NCBI RefSeq assembly: GCF_024808255.1
Contig: NZ_JANTYS010000005.1
Location: 310,001-374,000, forward strand
Reading direction: 5' to 3'
From: Mucilaginibacter dorajii
GTDB lineage: Bacteria > Bacteroidota > Bacteroidia > Sphingobacteriales > Sphingobacteriaceae
DNA: 64,000 bases
The translations under genes were made by a program, and so were the position numbers. Each line of letters begins with the position of its first letter. The stretch's first letter is position 1. Below the pieces are notes generated by a model. That model made no database searches. It was given only the letters and a program-made list of their open reading frames with translations, and was not told the DNA's origin. Shown piece by piece: positions 9,084 to 18,995 of this stretch.

Positions 9084-9869
9084 ATGGATAATTTGAAGAT
9101 AACCGTTTTTCAAGGATACCTTTTTTGGGAAAATACTGATAAAAATTTACAAAATATTTCACTTCGTTTATCGGGAGGTATTCGTGAAAAAACAGATCTG
9201 ATCATTCTGCCCGAAATGTTTAGCACCGGTTTCACCATGGATGCCGAACGCCTTGCCGAACCAATGGACGGTAAAACCATGAAATGGATGCATGAAATAG
9301 CCCGGCAATATGATTGCGTTGTTACCGGCAGCATCATTATTAAAGAAAACGACAAATACTATAACCGCCTCATTTGGATGCGCACTGATGGCACTTATGA
9401 TCACTACGATAAACGCCACCTATTCGCCTTAGGTAAGGAACATAACACCTATACAGCCGGTACCGAAAAGCTTTTTGTAGAACTGAACGGCTGGAGAATT
9501 TGCCCAATGATCTGTTATGATCTGCGTTTCCCGGTATGGTTGCGTAACCATGCCGATAATCCTTATGACCTGCTTATTTTGGTAGCCAACTGGCCCGAGC
9601 GTCGCGCTTTACACTGGCGTACGTTGTTACCAGCGCGCGCCGTTGAAAACCAGGCCTACGTAATTGGCGTTAACCGGGTTGGTCATGACGGTAACGAGGT
9701 TTACCATTCAGGCGACTCCACCTGCATCGACCCTAATGGCAACGTAGTTTACTACAAACGCGATGAAGATGATGTGTACACTTTCTCGATAATTGCTGAT
9801 GAAGTTAAAAAAGCACGCCGTGCACTGCCTTTTTTGAAGGATGCCGACGAATTTACAATAGAAATTTAA
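9084..9869 (+). CDS. Omega-amidase (nitrilase superfamily, YafV-like)
   Basis: Cytosolic carbon-nitrogen hydrolase of 261 aa. The catalytic triad of the superfamily is visible: Glu44 in LPEMFSTGF, Lys110 in YDKRHLF and the nucleophile Cys144 in PMICYDLRFP. The WPERRALHWRTLLPARAVENQ segment is characteristic of the omega-amidase branch. These enzymes hydrolyse alpha-ketoglutaramate (or succinamate) to the dicarboxylate and ammonia. It lies 133 bp downstream of, and co-oriented with, the YbdL-like aminotransferase, whose glutamine-linked reaction would make this substrate. Together they drive the transamination forward. The gap carries an inverted repeat, so co-transcription is likely but not certain. 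Confidence 0.92.
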   Translation: MDNLKITVFQGYLFWENTDKNLQNISLRLSGGIREKTDLIILPEMFSTGFTMDAERLAEPMDGKTMKWMHEIARQYDCVVTGSIIIKENDKYYNRLIWMRTDGTYDHYDKRHLFALGKEHNTYTAGTEKLFVELNGWRICPMICYDLRFPVWLRNHADNPYDLLILVANWPERRALHWRTLLPARAVENQAYVIGVNRVGHDGNEVYHSGDSTCIDPNGNVVYYKRDEDDVYTFSIIADEVKKARRALPFLKDADEFTIEI

Positions 9870-10053
9870 CGGTTGCGCTATTCTTTTTTACCTGCTGATA
9901 TTTAGATATTTATAATAGTTTAAACATGCTTATTAAAACCTCAGGGACACAAAAAGTACTCCTTTTGGTTTTAAATTTGGTTTAATTAATCATCTCTTCA
10001 TACAAAATTCATACCCGTTATGAAGCTTTGTAATGTTGAATTGAATTGAGAAC

Positions 10054-11328
10054 ATGTTTAAAATAAAAACCCTGCTGTTTTTATGCGTAGTATTTTTATG
10101 CTGCAATGAAAACCGGGCATCCGCCCAAACCGACACGCTCAAAATTAACTTCCAGGACGCCGAAAAACAGTTTTTGGAAAATAACCTGAGCCTATTAGCC
10201 CAAAAGTATAACGTTGAAGCTTCAAAAGCACTAATCCAACAGGCAAAGCTTTGGGATAACCCCGTACTAAGCACCGACCAAAATATTTGGGACGGCGGCA
10301 GCAAAAAATTCTTTTACCATGGTAACAACAGCGGACAAGTATTTGTACAGCTGAGCCAGGTATTTGCCACTGCCGGCAAACGCGGCAAACAGGTAAAAGT
10401 TGCCGAAGACGATGCCAAAGTACAGGAAGCCGCCTTTGCCGATCTGATGCGCAACCTGCGCTACAACCTGCAATTAGATTTTAGTCAGCTGGCTACGTTA
10501 AACGCGCAGGAAAAGGTTTATCAGAACGAAATCAGCTCGGCCACCAACCTGGTTGCCGCCATTCAAAAATCATTTGATGCCGGTAACACGTCGATGAAGG
10601 ATCTCATTCGTCTTAAAGCTTTGCTTTTTGGCTTGCAAAATGACATGGTTGAGAACAACCGACAGGTTAATGATTTGCAAACCGAACTAAAAACTTTGCT
10701 GCAAACCAAGGAGACCGCTTTTGTTTACCCCCTCATTAATGATAAACCTGTAGAAAACGTTACGCTCGACGTCGCTGCGCTGATAGAACAGGCAAAAACC
10801 AACAGGCCCGATTATCTTTCAAACCAATACCAGCTAAGTTCGGCAACGCATAACCTGGCTTATCAAAAAGCTTTGGCTGTGCCCGATGTAACTATTGGTG
10901 CCGCATACGATCAAAACAGCAGCTATGCCCGTAACTATTACGGTTTGCAAATTGGCTTGCCCCTGCCCTTGTTTAACCGTAACCAGGGCAATATCAAATC
11001 GGCCAAATATAATATCCAAAGCCAGGAAACTACTTTAAAGCAAAACGAGCTTCAGCTTAAAAACGATGTGGTGGCCGCTGTAAATCAGTATAAACTGAAC
11101 CAACAACTATTCTCAACCCAGCAACTGGAATTTAATGAGCAGTATGATAAACTGTTTAGCAGCATGCTTAAAAGCTTTCAGCAAAGGCAAATCAGTTTGA
11201 TTGAGTTTGTTGACTTTTTTGATACCTATAAAGATACCAAGCTTAAAATACTGCAACAGCAATACAACCTGCAAAAGGCCATTGCCGATCTCAATTTTGC
11301 TACCGGTACCACCATAATTAAATCTTAA
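10054..11328 (+). CDS. TolC/CzcC-family outer-membrane efflux protein
   Basis: Outer-membrane channel component of a tripartite efflux pump. The 424-aa product has a signal sequence (MFKIKTLLFLCVVFLCCNEN, then RASAQ) and two repeated OEP-type halves with long alpha-helical coiled-coil stretches (LLAQKYNVEASKALIQQAK; LKQNELQLKNDVVAAVNQY). The conserved GLPLPLFNRNQG turn near residue 308 is typical of CzcC/CusC proteins. It is the first gene of a three-gene set with an adaptor 18 bp downstream and an HME-RND pump after that. TAAATTTG at 9972 could be its -7 box. A metal substrate is inferred from the partner pump. Confidence 0.92.
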   Translation: MFKIKTLLFLCVVFLCCNENRASAQTDTLKINFQDAEKQFLENNLSLLAQKYNVEASKALIQQAKLWDNPVLSTDQNIWDGGSKKFFYHGNNSGQVFVQLSQVFATAGKRGKQVKVAEDDAKVQEAAFADLMRNLRYNLQLDFSQLATLNAQEKVYQNEISSATNLVAAIQKSFDAGNTSMKDLIRLKALLFGLQNDMVENNRQVNDLQTELKTLLQTKETAFVYPLINDKPVENVTLDVAALIEQAKTNRPDYLSNQYQLSSATHNLAYQKALAVPDVTIGAAYDQNSSYARNYYGLQIGLPLPLFNRNQGNIKSAKYNIQSQETTLKQNELQLKNDVVAAVNQYKLNQQLFSTQQLEFNEQYDKLFSSMLKSFQQRQISLIEFVDFFDTYKDTKLKILQQQYNLQKAIADLNFATGTTIIKS

Positions 11329-11346
11329 AACACCTTTATAACCCAT

Positions 11347-12447
11347 ATGATGAAAAGAGAAACGCTGATACCTGCTCTCTCGGCTTTACTGTTTTTGGCT
11401 GCCTGCAAAGGGAAACCCCAGCCTGTTGAAGAAAAGAAACCAGTTTGCGTAAGCGATTCGATGGCTAAAATTATCACCATTGATACCGCTAAAACTACCC
11501 CTATAAAAAATGAGCTTAGTCTATCGGGCGAAGTTTCAAATGATGAAAACAACGTGGTAAAGGTTTTCCCTTTTTCCAGCGGACAGGTCATCGAAGTAAA
11601 AGTATCCCTCGGCGATAAGGTTACTAAGGGCCAAACGCTTGCCATTATGCGCAGCGCCGATGTTGCAGGTAACTATACCGATCTATCGGCCACAAAATCC
11701 GACCTCGCCATTTCAAAACGGCAGTTGGAGCAGGCCGAATACTTGTACAAAAACGGCATTTCGAGCGAGCGCGATTATACCGAAGCTAAAGAGAACTATA
11801 ACAAAGCCGAAGCGGCTAACCGCAAAATTCAGCAGCAAATATCTATTAATGGCGGTGGCAATACCAATGCAGGCGGTACACTGGTGATCAAAGCACCGCA
11901 AAGCGGCTACATTGTAGAAAAAAACGTAACGGCAGGTGGTTTCATTCGCCAGGATAATAATGCAACCATGTTTACCATTTCAAACATGAAAGATGTATGG
12001 ATCTGGGCCAATGTGTTTGAATCTGATATTAGCAAGGTTAAAACAGGTTACACCGCCAAAGTAACCACCATTGCTTATCCGGGTAAAGTATTTGAAGGCA
12101 AAGTAGACGCGGTAAGCTCGGTACTTGATCCTGATAACAAGGTAATGAAGATAAAAGTGGTATTACCCAATACAGATATGCTGTTAAAACCAGAAATGTT
12201 CACCAACGTGATCATCACCAACAACGATGCGGCTACATCGGTTTCGGTACCCGCCAAAGCGGTGATCTTCGACAGCAGCAAAAACTTTGTGGTGGTTTAC
12301 AACAGCGCCTGCGATTTAAAAGTACGCGAAGTAAGCGTGATCAAAACCGTCGACGACGTTACCTACATCGCCTCAGGCCTGCAAGCCGGCGACAAAGTAG
12401 TATCCAAAAATGGCTTGCTATTATACGATGCAATAACGGGGGATTAA
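11347..12447 (+). CDS. RND efflux periplasmic adaptor (CzcB-type), lipoprotein
   Basis: Membrane-fusion protein linking the inner-membrane RND pump to the outer-membrane channel. The 366-aa product has a lipoprotein signal, LLFLAACKGK, with the lipid-attachment Cys near residue 20. The barrel-sandwich half-motif VIEVKVSLGDKVTKGQTLA precedes an alpha-hairpin, and the second half (GGTLVIKAPQSGYIVEKNV) follows. A membrane-proximal beta-barrel lies in the last 130 residues. There is no C-terminal histidine-rich metal-binding tail. Start is MMKRE at 11347, or the second Met at 11350. It is translated 18 bp after the channel gene, so the two are an operon. Confidence 0.93.
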   Translation: MMKRETLIPALSALLFLAACKGKPQPVEEKKPVCVSDSMAKIITIDTAKTTPIKNELSLSGEVSNDENNVVKVFPFSSGQVIEVKVSLGDKVTKGQTLAIMRSADVAGNYTDLSATKSDLAISKRQLEQAEYLYKNGISSERDYTEAKENYNKAEAANRKIQQQISINGGGNTNAGGTLVIKAPQSGYIVEKNVTAGGFIRQDNNATMFTISNMKDVWIWANVFESDISKVKTGYTAKVTTIAYPGKVFEGKVDAVSSVLDPDNKVMKIKVVLPNTDMLLKPEMFTNVIITNNDAATSVSVPAKAVIFDSSKNFVVVYNSACDLKVREVSVIKTVDDVTYIASGLQAGDKVVSKNGLLLYDAITGD

Positions 12448-12452
12448 TCTTT

Positions 12453-12586
12453 TAGTATCAAGTAGTAAGTATCAAGTATCAAGACCGAATTTTTGGAATC
12501 AGATACCAATAACTAATACTTACTACATGATACTAACTATTTGACAACCAAAAAATCTTGCTACTTGATACTAACTACTTGATACT
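12453..12586. repeat. Intergenic inverted word-array repeat, distant copy at 38170-38206
   Basis: The gap between the adaptor and pump genes contains TAGTATCAAGTAGTAAGTAT and similar words at 12453-12489, and the inverted form CTTGATACTAACTACTTGAT at 12561-12586. The arms pair almost perfectly over about 24 bp. The left arm is also present as a near-identical reverse complement (about 35 of 37 positions) in the gap before the arginine decarboxylase gene. It sits inside a presumed operon, so it may modulate expression of the pump. Confidence 0.75.
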
Positions 12587-12592
12587 ATAAAA

Positions 12593-15500
12593 ATGAATAA
12601 ATTCATTAAAAATATAATCTACTTTTCACTGAGGCACCGCTACTTTGTGTTTTTTATGACACTGGTTTTGGTTGTGCTTGGCGTGTGGAGCTACCTGAAT
12701 ACGCCCATCGAGACGTTTCCGGATGTAACCAATACTCAGATCATCATTATTGCCCAATGGCCCGGCCGCAGTGCCGAGGAAGTGGAGAAAATGATTACCA
12801 TACCGATGGAAACCGTGTTAAACTCGGTACAAAAAAAGGCAAACCTGCGTACTACCTCTGCATTTGGTTTATCCTACGTGCGCATCATTTTTGACGATGA
12901 TGTTGATGATGCTTTTGCGCGCCAGCAGGTATTAAGCCGCCTGGGTAATGCCGACCTACCCGATGGTGTTAAACCCGAAGTAGAGCCGCCCTACGGCCCT
13001 ACAGGCGAGATCTATCGCTATACATTAAAAAGTCATACCAAATCAATCCATGAGCTAACGGCCATACAAGATTGGGTGCTTGACCGCCAATTTAAATCGG
13101 TACCAGGTGTTGCCGACGTAAACAGCTTTGGTGGTGAAGAAAAAACATACGAGGTTGCCGTTAACCCGGCCCTTCTTCAAAAATACGGATTGACATCTTT
13201 GGATGTTTACTCCGCCATAAACCGTAGCAACATTAACGTTGGTGGCGATGTGATTGAAAAGAACGACCAGGCCTACGTGGTGCGTGGTATCGGGGTGATC
13301 AATAATATTGATGAGATCCAAAACATCATCATTAAAAATGTAAACAACGTACCTATCCTGGCTAAGGATATTGCAGATGTAAAAGAAGCTGGTTTACCAC
13401 GTTTAGGCCAGGTAAGCCGCGATAAGCAAAAGGATGTATTGGAAGGCATTATAGTAATGCGTAAAGGAGAGAACCCCGCCGAGGTGTTAGACAAGATCAG
13501 GGATAAGGTTAAAGACCTGAACGATAACATTTTGCCAAAGGATGTAAAGATAGATACCTTTTACGACCGTACCAATCTCATGGATTTTTGTACTGAAACG
13601 GTGATCCATAACTTATGCGAAGGTATAATCCTGGTAACGGTTATCGTGTTCCTGTTCATGGCCGACTGGCGTACTACTTTAACAGTAGCCATCATCATCC
13701 CATTATCCCTGTTATTCGCCTTTGTGTGTATGCGGATAAAGGGCATGAGTGCCAACCTGCTTTCTATGGGTGCGGTCGACTTCGGGATTATCATAGATGG
13801 CGCGGTAGTGATGGTTGAGGGTATTTTTGTGGCTCTTGATCACAGGGCCAAAGAAGTGGGTATGCAAAAGTTCAACGGCCTTGCCAAATTGGGCCTGTTT
13901 AAAAATGTAGGCGCCGAAATGGGTAAAGCCATCTTCTTCTCTAAATTGATCATCATCACCTGTTTGATTCCCATCTTTGCGTTTCAAAAGGTTGAGGGCA
14001 AAATGTTTAGTCCGCTGGCTTACACCTTAGGTTTTGCCTTGTTAGGTGCATTGATCTTCACACTCACGCTGGTGCCTGCCCTATCCAGCATCCTGCTGCA
14101 AAAAAATGTAAAAGAAAAGCACAACCCAATTGTTATCTTCTTTGAAAGCGGCATCCGCCGAATGTTCAACTTCACCTATAAAAATCAAAAGCTAAGCCTG
14201 TTGGTTGCCGTTGGCTTTATGGCGGTCACGTTTTTCTCGGCTAAGTTTTTAGGGTCGGAGTTTTTGCCCGATTTAAACGAGGGGGCACTTTGGGTTGAAG
14301 CCGAGCTGCCGATGAGCGTTTCGCTGTCAAATGCAGAAGCGATCAACCAAAAAATGATGCAGATTTTGGCTAAATTTCCTGAGGTTAAGCAAACACTGGC
14401 CCAGGTAGGCCGTACCAATGACGGTACCGACCCTAAAGGCTTCTTTGATGTACAGATCCAGGTGGATTTGAAAAAGAAAGACGAATGGCGTCCCGGTGTA
14501 AGCGAAGATCAGCTGATTGACCAGATGGACAAGCAACTGAGCAAGATTCCGGGTGCTGTATTCAACTACTCGCAACCCATCCGCGATAATGTGGAAGAAG
14601 CTGTAGCTGGCGTAAATGCAGCCTTAGCTGTAAAGGTATTCGGCCCCGATTTTGAAACGTTGGATAAAAAAGCCGATAGCATCTTGAGCGTGTTAAAAAC
14701 AGTTCAGGGTATTGAGGATTTGGGTGTGCTGCGCAACTTAGGGCAGCCCGAATTCAGGATCGAACTTGATCAGCGTAAAATGGCGCTGTACGGTGTATCC
14801 ACTGCGGATGCCAACTCGGTTATTGAAATGGCAATTGGTGGTAAGGCCGCTACTGAATTATACGAAGGTGAACGCAGATTTGATATCAGGATCCGTTATC
14901 AGAAAGACTACCGCGATACACAGGATAAGATAGAAAACCTGATGGTGCCTACCCTTAACGGTTCCAAAATTGCTATTAAGGAGATCGCAACTATCCGTAC
15001 CATTACTGGTCCCGCGTTTATTTACAGGGACAATAATACCCGGTACATAGCGGTAAAATTCTCGGTTCGCGGTCGCGATTTAGGCAGTACCATTAAAGAA
15101 GCTCAGGAAAAAGTTCACTCCAAAGTTACTTTTGAGCATGGTTATACCGATGTATGGGCCGGCGAATTTGAAAACCAGATCCGTGCATCAAATACCCTGG
15201 CGCACGTAGTACCTATCTGTTTGCTGGTTATATTTTTGATCCTGTTTATAACGTTTGGTAACGCTAAAGATGCAACATTGGTAATCCTAAACGTACCGTT
15301 TGCGTTGATAGGCGGCATTTTGGCCTTGCATATTACGGGCACTAATTTTAGCATCTCGGCAGGTATTGGTTTCATCGCCTTGTTTGGTGTTTGCATCCAA
15401 AATGGGGTGATCCTGGTATCGGTATTTAAAAAGAACCTTGAAGAGCATATGCCACTTGATAAAGCCATATTAGATGGTGTGATCAGCAGGGTACGTCCTG

Positions 15501-15733
15501 TAGTGATGACGGCCCTGATGGCTGCTATTGGTTTAATGCCGGCAGCAGTATCTACAGGCATCGGTTCAGAAACACAAAAACCTTTGGCTATTGTAGTTAT
15601 CGGCGGTTTGGTAACATCAACCATACTTACCTTGTTAATATTACCCATTATATACGCTATTGTTCACCGGCTGATTCATCGCCGGGAAAACCGGAAGCTA
15701 TTGAAAAAAATGGGCGTTGTTCGCAACGCATAA
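12593..15733 (+). CDS. Heavy-metal efflux RND pump (CzcA/CusA family)
   Basis: Proton-driven inner-membrane pump of 1046 aa, the standard size of HME-RND proteins, with 12 predicted TM helices and two large periplasmic loops. TM4 carries DFGIIIDGAVVMVEG near residue 398. This is close to the CzcA-type DFGxxxDGAVxxVEN signature with Asp residues for proton relay; CusA-type pumps have a different motif. The divalent-cation (Co/Zn/Cd) class is therefore favoured over Cu/Ag, but this is inference. The final Asn of the motif is Gly here. It follows TolC-like and adaptor genes with a repeat-containing 145-bp gap and ends 15 bp before a strong terminator. Confidence 0.94.
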   Translation: MNKFIKNIIYFSLRHRYFVFFMTLVLVVLGVWSYLNTPIETFPDVTNTQIIIIAQWPGRSAEEVEKMITIPMETVLNSVQKKANLRTTSAFGLSYVRIIFDDDVDDAFARQQVLSRLGNADLPDGVKPEVEPPYGPTGEIYRYTLKSHTKSIHELTAIQDWVLDRQFKSVPGVADVNSFGGEEKTYEVAVNPALLQKYGLTSLDVYSAINRSNINVGGDVIEKNDQAYVVRGIGVINNIDEIQNIIIKNVNNVPILAKDIADVKEAGLPRLGQVSRDKQKDVLEGIIVMRKGENPAEVLDKIRDKVKDLNDNILPKDVKIDTFYDRTNLMDFCTETVIHNLCEGIILVTVIVFLFMADWRTTLTVAIIIPLSLLFAFVCMRIKGMSANLLSMGAVDFGIIIDGAVVMVEGIFVALDHRAKEVGMQKFNGLAKLGLFKNVGAEMGKAIFFSKLIIITCLIPIFAFQKVEGKMFSPLAYTLGFALLGALIFTLTLVPALSSILLQKNVKEKHNPIVIFFESGIRRMFNFTYKNQKLSLLVAVGFMAVTFFSAKFLGSEFLPDLNEGALWVEAELPMSVSLSNAEAINQKMMQILAKFPEVKQTLAQVGRTNDGTDPKGFFDVQIQVDLKKKDEWRPGVSEDQLIDQMDKQLSKIPGAVFNYSQPIRDNVEEAVAGVNAALAVKVFGPDFETLDKKADSILSVLKTVQGIEDLGVLRNLGQPEFRIELDQRKMALYGVSTADANSVIEMAIGGKAATELYEGERRFDIRIRYQKDYRDTQDKIENLMVPTLNGSKIAIKEIATIRTITGPAFIYRDNNTRYIAVKFSVRGRDLGSTIKEAQEKVHSKVTFEHGYTDVWAGEFENQIRASNTLAHVVPICLLVIFLILFITFGNAKDATLVILNVPFALIGGILALHITGTNFSISAGIGFIALFGVCIQNGVILVSVFKKNLEEHMPLDKAILDGVISRVRPVVMTALMAAIGLMPAAVSTGIGSETQKPLAIVVIGGLVTSTILTLLILPIIYAIVHRLIHRRENRKLLKKMGVVRNA

Positions 15734-15747
15734 TACCCCGCTTCTGC

Positions 15748-15779
15748 AATCGCTCAACCGTTGGTTGAGCGATTTTTTT
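15748..15779 (+). terminator. Rho-independent terminator of the metal-efflux operon
   Basis: AATCGCTCAACC and GGTTGAGCGATT form a perfect 12-bp stem with a 3-base loop, followed by a T tract. It lies directly after the pump stop codon. Confidence 0.93.
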
Positions 15780-15833
15780 ATTTATATATCATTTAAGTTT
15801 TAATTTGCGTAATTATACCATAGCGTTAATTAT

Positions 15834-18800
15834 ATGCCACCTAAGTGTACCATCTGCTGCAGTATTTTCACTGTAGCTTTTCTCTTTTCATCCTTTCATT
15901 CATCGGCACAAAAACGGAAAGACAGGGATTACGCCCTGCTGGTTGATCCCTTTATTGGCACCGGCGGCCATGGGCACACCTACCCCGGCGCGGTGATGCC
16001 TTTTGGGATGGTGCAGCTTAGCCCCGATACACGTTTGGAAGGATGGGATGGCTGTTCGGGCTATCACTATACCGATACGGTGGTTTACGGCTTTTCGCAT
16101 ACGCATTTAAGCGGCACAGGTATCCCCGATTATTGTGATGTATTATTTATGCCCACCACCGGCGAACCGCAATTTAAAAACACAGATTACCGTTCGGGAT
16201 TCAAAAAGAAAAACGAGGTAGCATCACCGGGATACTATAAAACGCTATTAGATAAATATAACATTGGTGTTGAACTTACCGCCACCACCCGCGTTGGGGT
16301 ACATCGGTATGAATACCCATCTGTCCAAAAGGCCAACATTATTATTGATCTGCAACACCGGGATGAGGTGTTAGATTCATGGATAGAAGTTGTGAATGAT
16401 CATGAAGTCCGCGGCTACCGCAAATCAAAATCATGGGCAAACAACCAGCAGGTTTATTTCTATGCCAAGTTTTCAAAACCATTTAAAACCTACGGCATAG
16501 CCAGTAACGATGTTGTGGAGGATGGCAAAAACAAGTTGCAAGGCAAAAACATCAAAATGTACCTGCAGTTTGATAATCCCGGCGAAGTGATCTCCAAAGT
16601 TGGAATTTCGGCCGTGAGCACCGAAGGAGCTTTGAAAAACATGGATGCCGAAGTGTCCGATTTTGACTTTAAAAGAGTACAAAAGGCGGCCCGCGCCGGC
16701 TGGAACAACGAACTGAACAAGATCCAGGTTGATGGTGGAGGCCCGTCCGGCTCACAGGATGAGCCCGAAAATCAAAGTACTGTAAATAGTCCTTACGGCC
16801 CTATGCCGGCCACAGGCAAAAAGGCTAAGGCCGTCAATTACGCCAAAGTTAAACAAACCATATTTTACACAGCCCTGTACCACAGCATGCTTGCTCCTAA
16901 TATCTACAATGATATTGACGGCCAATACAGGGGAATGGATCAGCAAGTGCATACCGCTCAGGGCTTTAATTATTACACCGTATTTTCCTTATGGGACACC
17001 TACCGCGCCGAAAACCCATTATTAAACATCATAGACCGGAAAAGAACGCTTGATTTTGTAAAATCGTTCCTGGCTATGTATGATCAGGGTGGCGTACTCC
17101 CCGTTTGGCCATTGGCCAGTACCGAAACCTATTGCATGATTGGCAATCACTCCATCCCGGTCATTGTAGATGCTTACGCCAAAGGCATCCGCGATTTTGA
17201 CGCAGAAAAAGCCCTCGCCGCAATGAAAGCCAGTGTAAACCATAATCAGTTTGGATTGGATGTTTACCGTAAAAATGGTGCAGTTCTATCCGATGTAGAG
17301 GATGCATCAGTATCAAAAACGCTGGAATATGCTTATGATGATTGGTGCATTGCTCAAATGGCCAAAATGTTGAATAAGCCGCAGGATTATACCGAATACA
17401 TTCAACGTGCACAATACTGGAAAAATGTTTACAATAATCAAAACGGCTTTATGCAGGCCCGTAGCAATGGCAGCTGGCTTACCCCATTTGATCCAACCGA
17501 GATTAACGGTAACTATACAGAAGGTAACGCATGGCAATACTCTTTTTTTGTACCCCAGGATATAGAGACGCTGATAGCAAAAATGGGCGGCAAGGAAACA
17601 TTTGAGGCTAAGTTAGATGAACTATTCACCACCGAATCGAAACTAAAGGGCGCGGATATTCCGGACGTTGCCGGATTGATTGGTCAGTACGCGCATGGCA
17701 ATGAGCCGAGCCATCATATGGCTTACCTGTACAACTTTACCGATTCGCCCGAGAAAACGCAGTTTTATATTGACAGGATCCTGCGCGAAGAGTACAGCAA
17801 CAAACCCGATGGCTTGGCGGGCAATGAAGATTGCGGCCAAATGTCGGCCTGGTATGTAATGAGCTCGCTGGGCATCTACAACATCGCTCCCGGGCAGCAG
17901 CAGTTTCAAATAGGCGTGCCGCAGTTTGATAAGGCTTTAATTAGCCTGGAAAATGGCAAAAGCTTTACCATCATTAATTCGGGTGCAAGCATTGGTAAGG
18001 GTAACATTTATCTGCAAGGTATGAGCCTGGCAAAAAAAGCATACAACAAGCTATACCTTAACTTTGACGACCTGGCTAATGGCGGCGAATTTGAGGTTTT
18101 TGCCGGCAAGCTCGCCAACAAAATGTTTGTACAGGAAATTGAAAGGCCCAACTCAAAGATCAGTGACGATCTGATTGTTGCCAATCCTTATATCATTACC
18201 CCTTCGCGCTCATTTAAAGAGCCAATTAGTGTACAGATCAAAAGCGCGGATACTGATGCTAAATTTTATTATACATTAGATGGCAGTACGCCTACTGCCG
18301 CCTCTACGCTTTACACGCAACCTATCAATATATCTGCCAATACAACCGTTAAGGCTATAGCTATACTTAACGGCAAAAGCAGTTTTGTTGACGAAGCAAG
18401 CTTTGTAAAATTAAGGGGCGATCTTAAACTTAGCCTTACCAATAAGTATCTCCAGGCCTATGCCGATAAAGGCGATGAATCCCTTATTAACGGCATCCAC
18501 GGAACAGCCAACTGGCGTACCGGCAACTGGCAGGGTTACCAGGGTAAGGATTTGGAAGCTGTAATAGATCTTGGAGCGGCTAAACCTGTAAAACAGGTAG
18601 CCATCGGCACGTTACAGGATACCAACTCATGGATCATTTTCCCACGGGAGGTTGAGTATTGGACATCAAACGACGGCAAAACCTATAAACTGGCAGCAAC
18701 TGTGACTACCAAGGTAAATGTTAAAGACCTTAACCCGCAAACACAGGAGTTCGCGGCACCTTTAAATATCAGTACACGTTATATCAAACTGATAGCCAAA

Positions 18801-18881
18801 CAATACGGCCCGTTGCCGGAATGGCACGAAAGCAAAGGCAGCCAGTCATATATTTTTGCTGATGAAATAACAGTGGAGTAA
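15834..18881 (+). CDS. GH92 alpha-mannosidase with C-terminal chitobiase-like and discoidin-like modules
   Basis: Exported glycosidase of 1015 aa. GH92 enzymes are calcium-dependent exo-mannosidases acting on alpha-1,2/1,3/1,6 links of N-glycans or fungal mannan. The N-terminus has a hydrophobic signal ending SSAQ. Then come the family landmarks VDPFIGTGGHGHTYPGA (substrate and Ca region), GFSHTHLSGTG, DTYRAENPL and NEDCGQMSAWYVMSSLG with the catalytic-base region. The core ends near residue 760. The tail adds a chitobiase C-terminal-like segment (FYYTLDGSTPTAAS, about 810) and an F5/8 type C-like beta-sandwich to the end, both likely carbohydrate-binding. It stands alone between two terminator-bounded units. 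There are no SusC/SusD genes in the window. Confidence 0.95.
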   Translation: MPPKCTICCSIFTVAFLFSSFHSSAQKRKDRDYALLVDPFIGTGGHGHTYPGAVMPFGMVQLSPDTRLEGWDGCSGYHYTDTVVYGFSHTHLSGTGIPDYCDVLFMPTTGEPQFKNTDYRSGFKKKNEVASPGYYKTLLDKYNIGVELTATTRVGVHRYEYPSVQKANIIIDLQHRDEVLDSWIEVVNDHEVRGYRKSKSWANNQQVYFYAKFSKPFKTYGIASNDVVEDGKNKLQGKNIKMYLQFDNPGEVISKVGISAVSTEGALKNMDAEVSDFDFKRVQKAARAGWNNELNKIQVDGGGPSGSQDEPENQSTVNSPYGPMPATGKKAKAVNYAKVKQTIFYTALYHSMLAPNIYNDIDGQYRGMDQQVHTAQGFNYYTVFSLWDTYRAENPLLNIIDRKRTLDFVKSFLAMYDQGGVLPVWPLASTETYCMIGNHSIPVIVDAYAKGIRDFDAEKALAAMKASVNHNQFGLDVYRKNGAVLSDVEDASVSKTLEYAYDDWCIAQMAKMLNKPQDYTEYIQRAQYWKNVYNNQNGFMQARSNGSWLTPFDPTEINGNYTEGNAWQYSFFVPQDIETLIAKMGGKETFEAKLDELFTTESKLKGADIPDVAGLIGQYAHGNEPSHHMAYLYNFTDSPEKTQFYIDRILREEYSNKPDGLAGNEDCGQMSAWYVMSSLGIYNIAPGQQQFQIGVPQFDKALISLENGKSFTIINSGASIGKGNIYLQGMSLAKKAYNKLYLNFDDLANGGEFEVFAGKLANKMFVQEIERPNSKISDDLIVANPYIITPSRSFKEPISVQIKSADTDAKFYYTLDGSTPTAASTLYTQPINISANTTVKAIAILNGKSSFVDEASFVKLRGDLKLSLTNKYLQAYADKGDESLINGIHGTANWRTGNWQGYQGKDLEAVIDLGAAKPVKQVAIGTLQDTNSWIIFPREVEYWTSNDGKTYKLAATVTTKVNVKDLNPQTQEFAAPLNISTRYIKLIAKQYGPLPEWHESKGSQSYIFADEITVE

Positions 18882-18995
18882 ATGTGCAGATTTCAGATGT
18901 CAAATGTGCAGATGATAAAAAAACAAGATTAAACAATTGCCCTGTTTTTTGGTTAGCTTTAATAAACAATTCATCAACAATTTAACCTTATTAAA

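Noticed and set aside
15142-15648. A 168-codon minus-strand frame inside the heavy-metal pump gene
   Set aside because: The sense frame is a clear HME-RND protein with TM motifs. The antisense frame has no recognisable domain or plausible start context.
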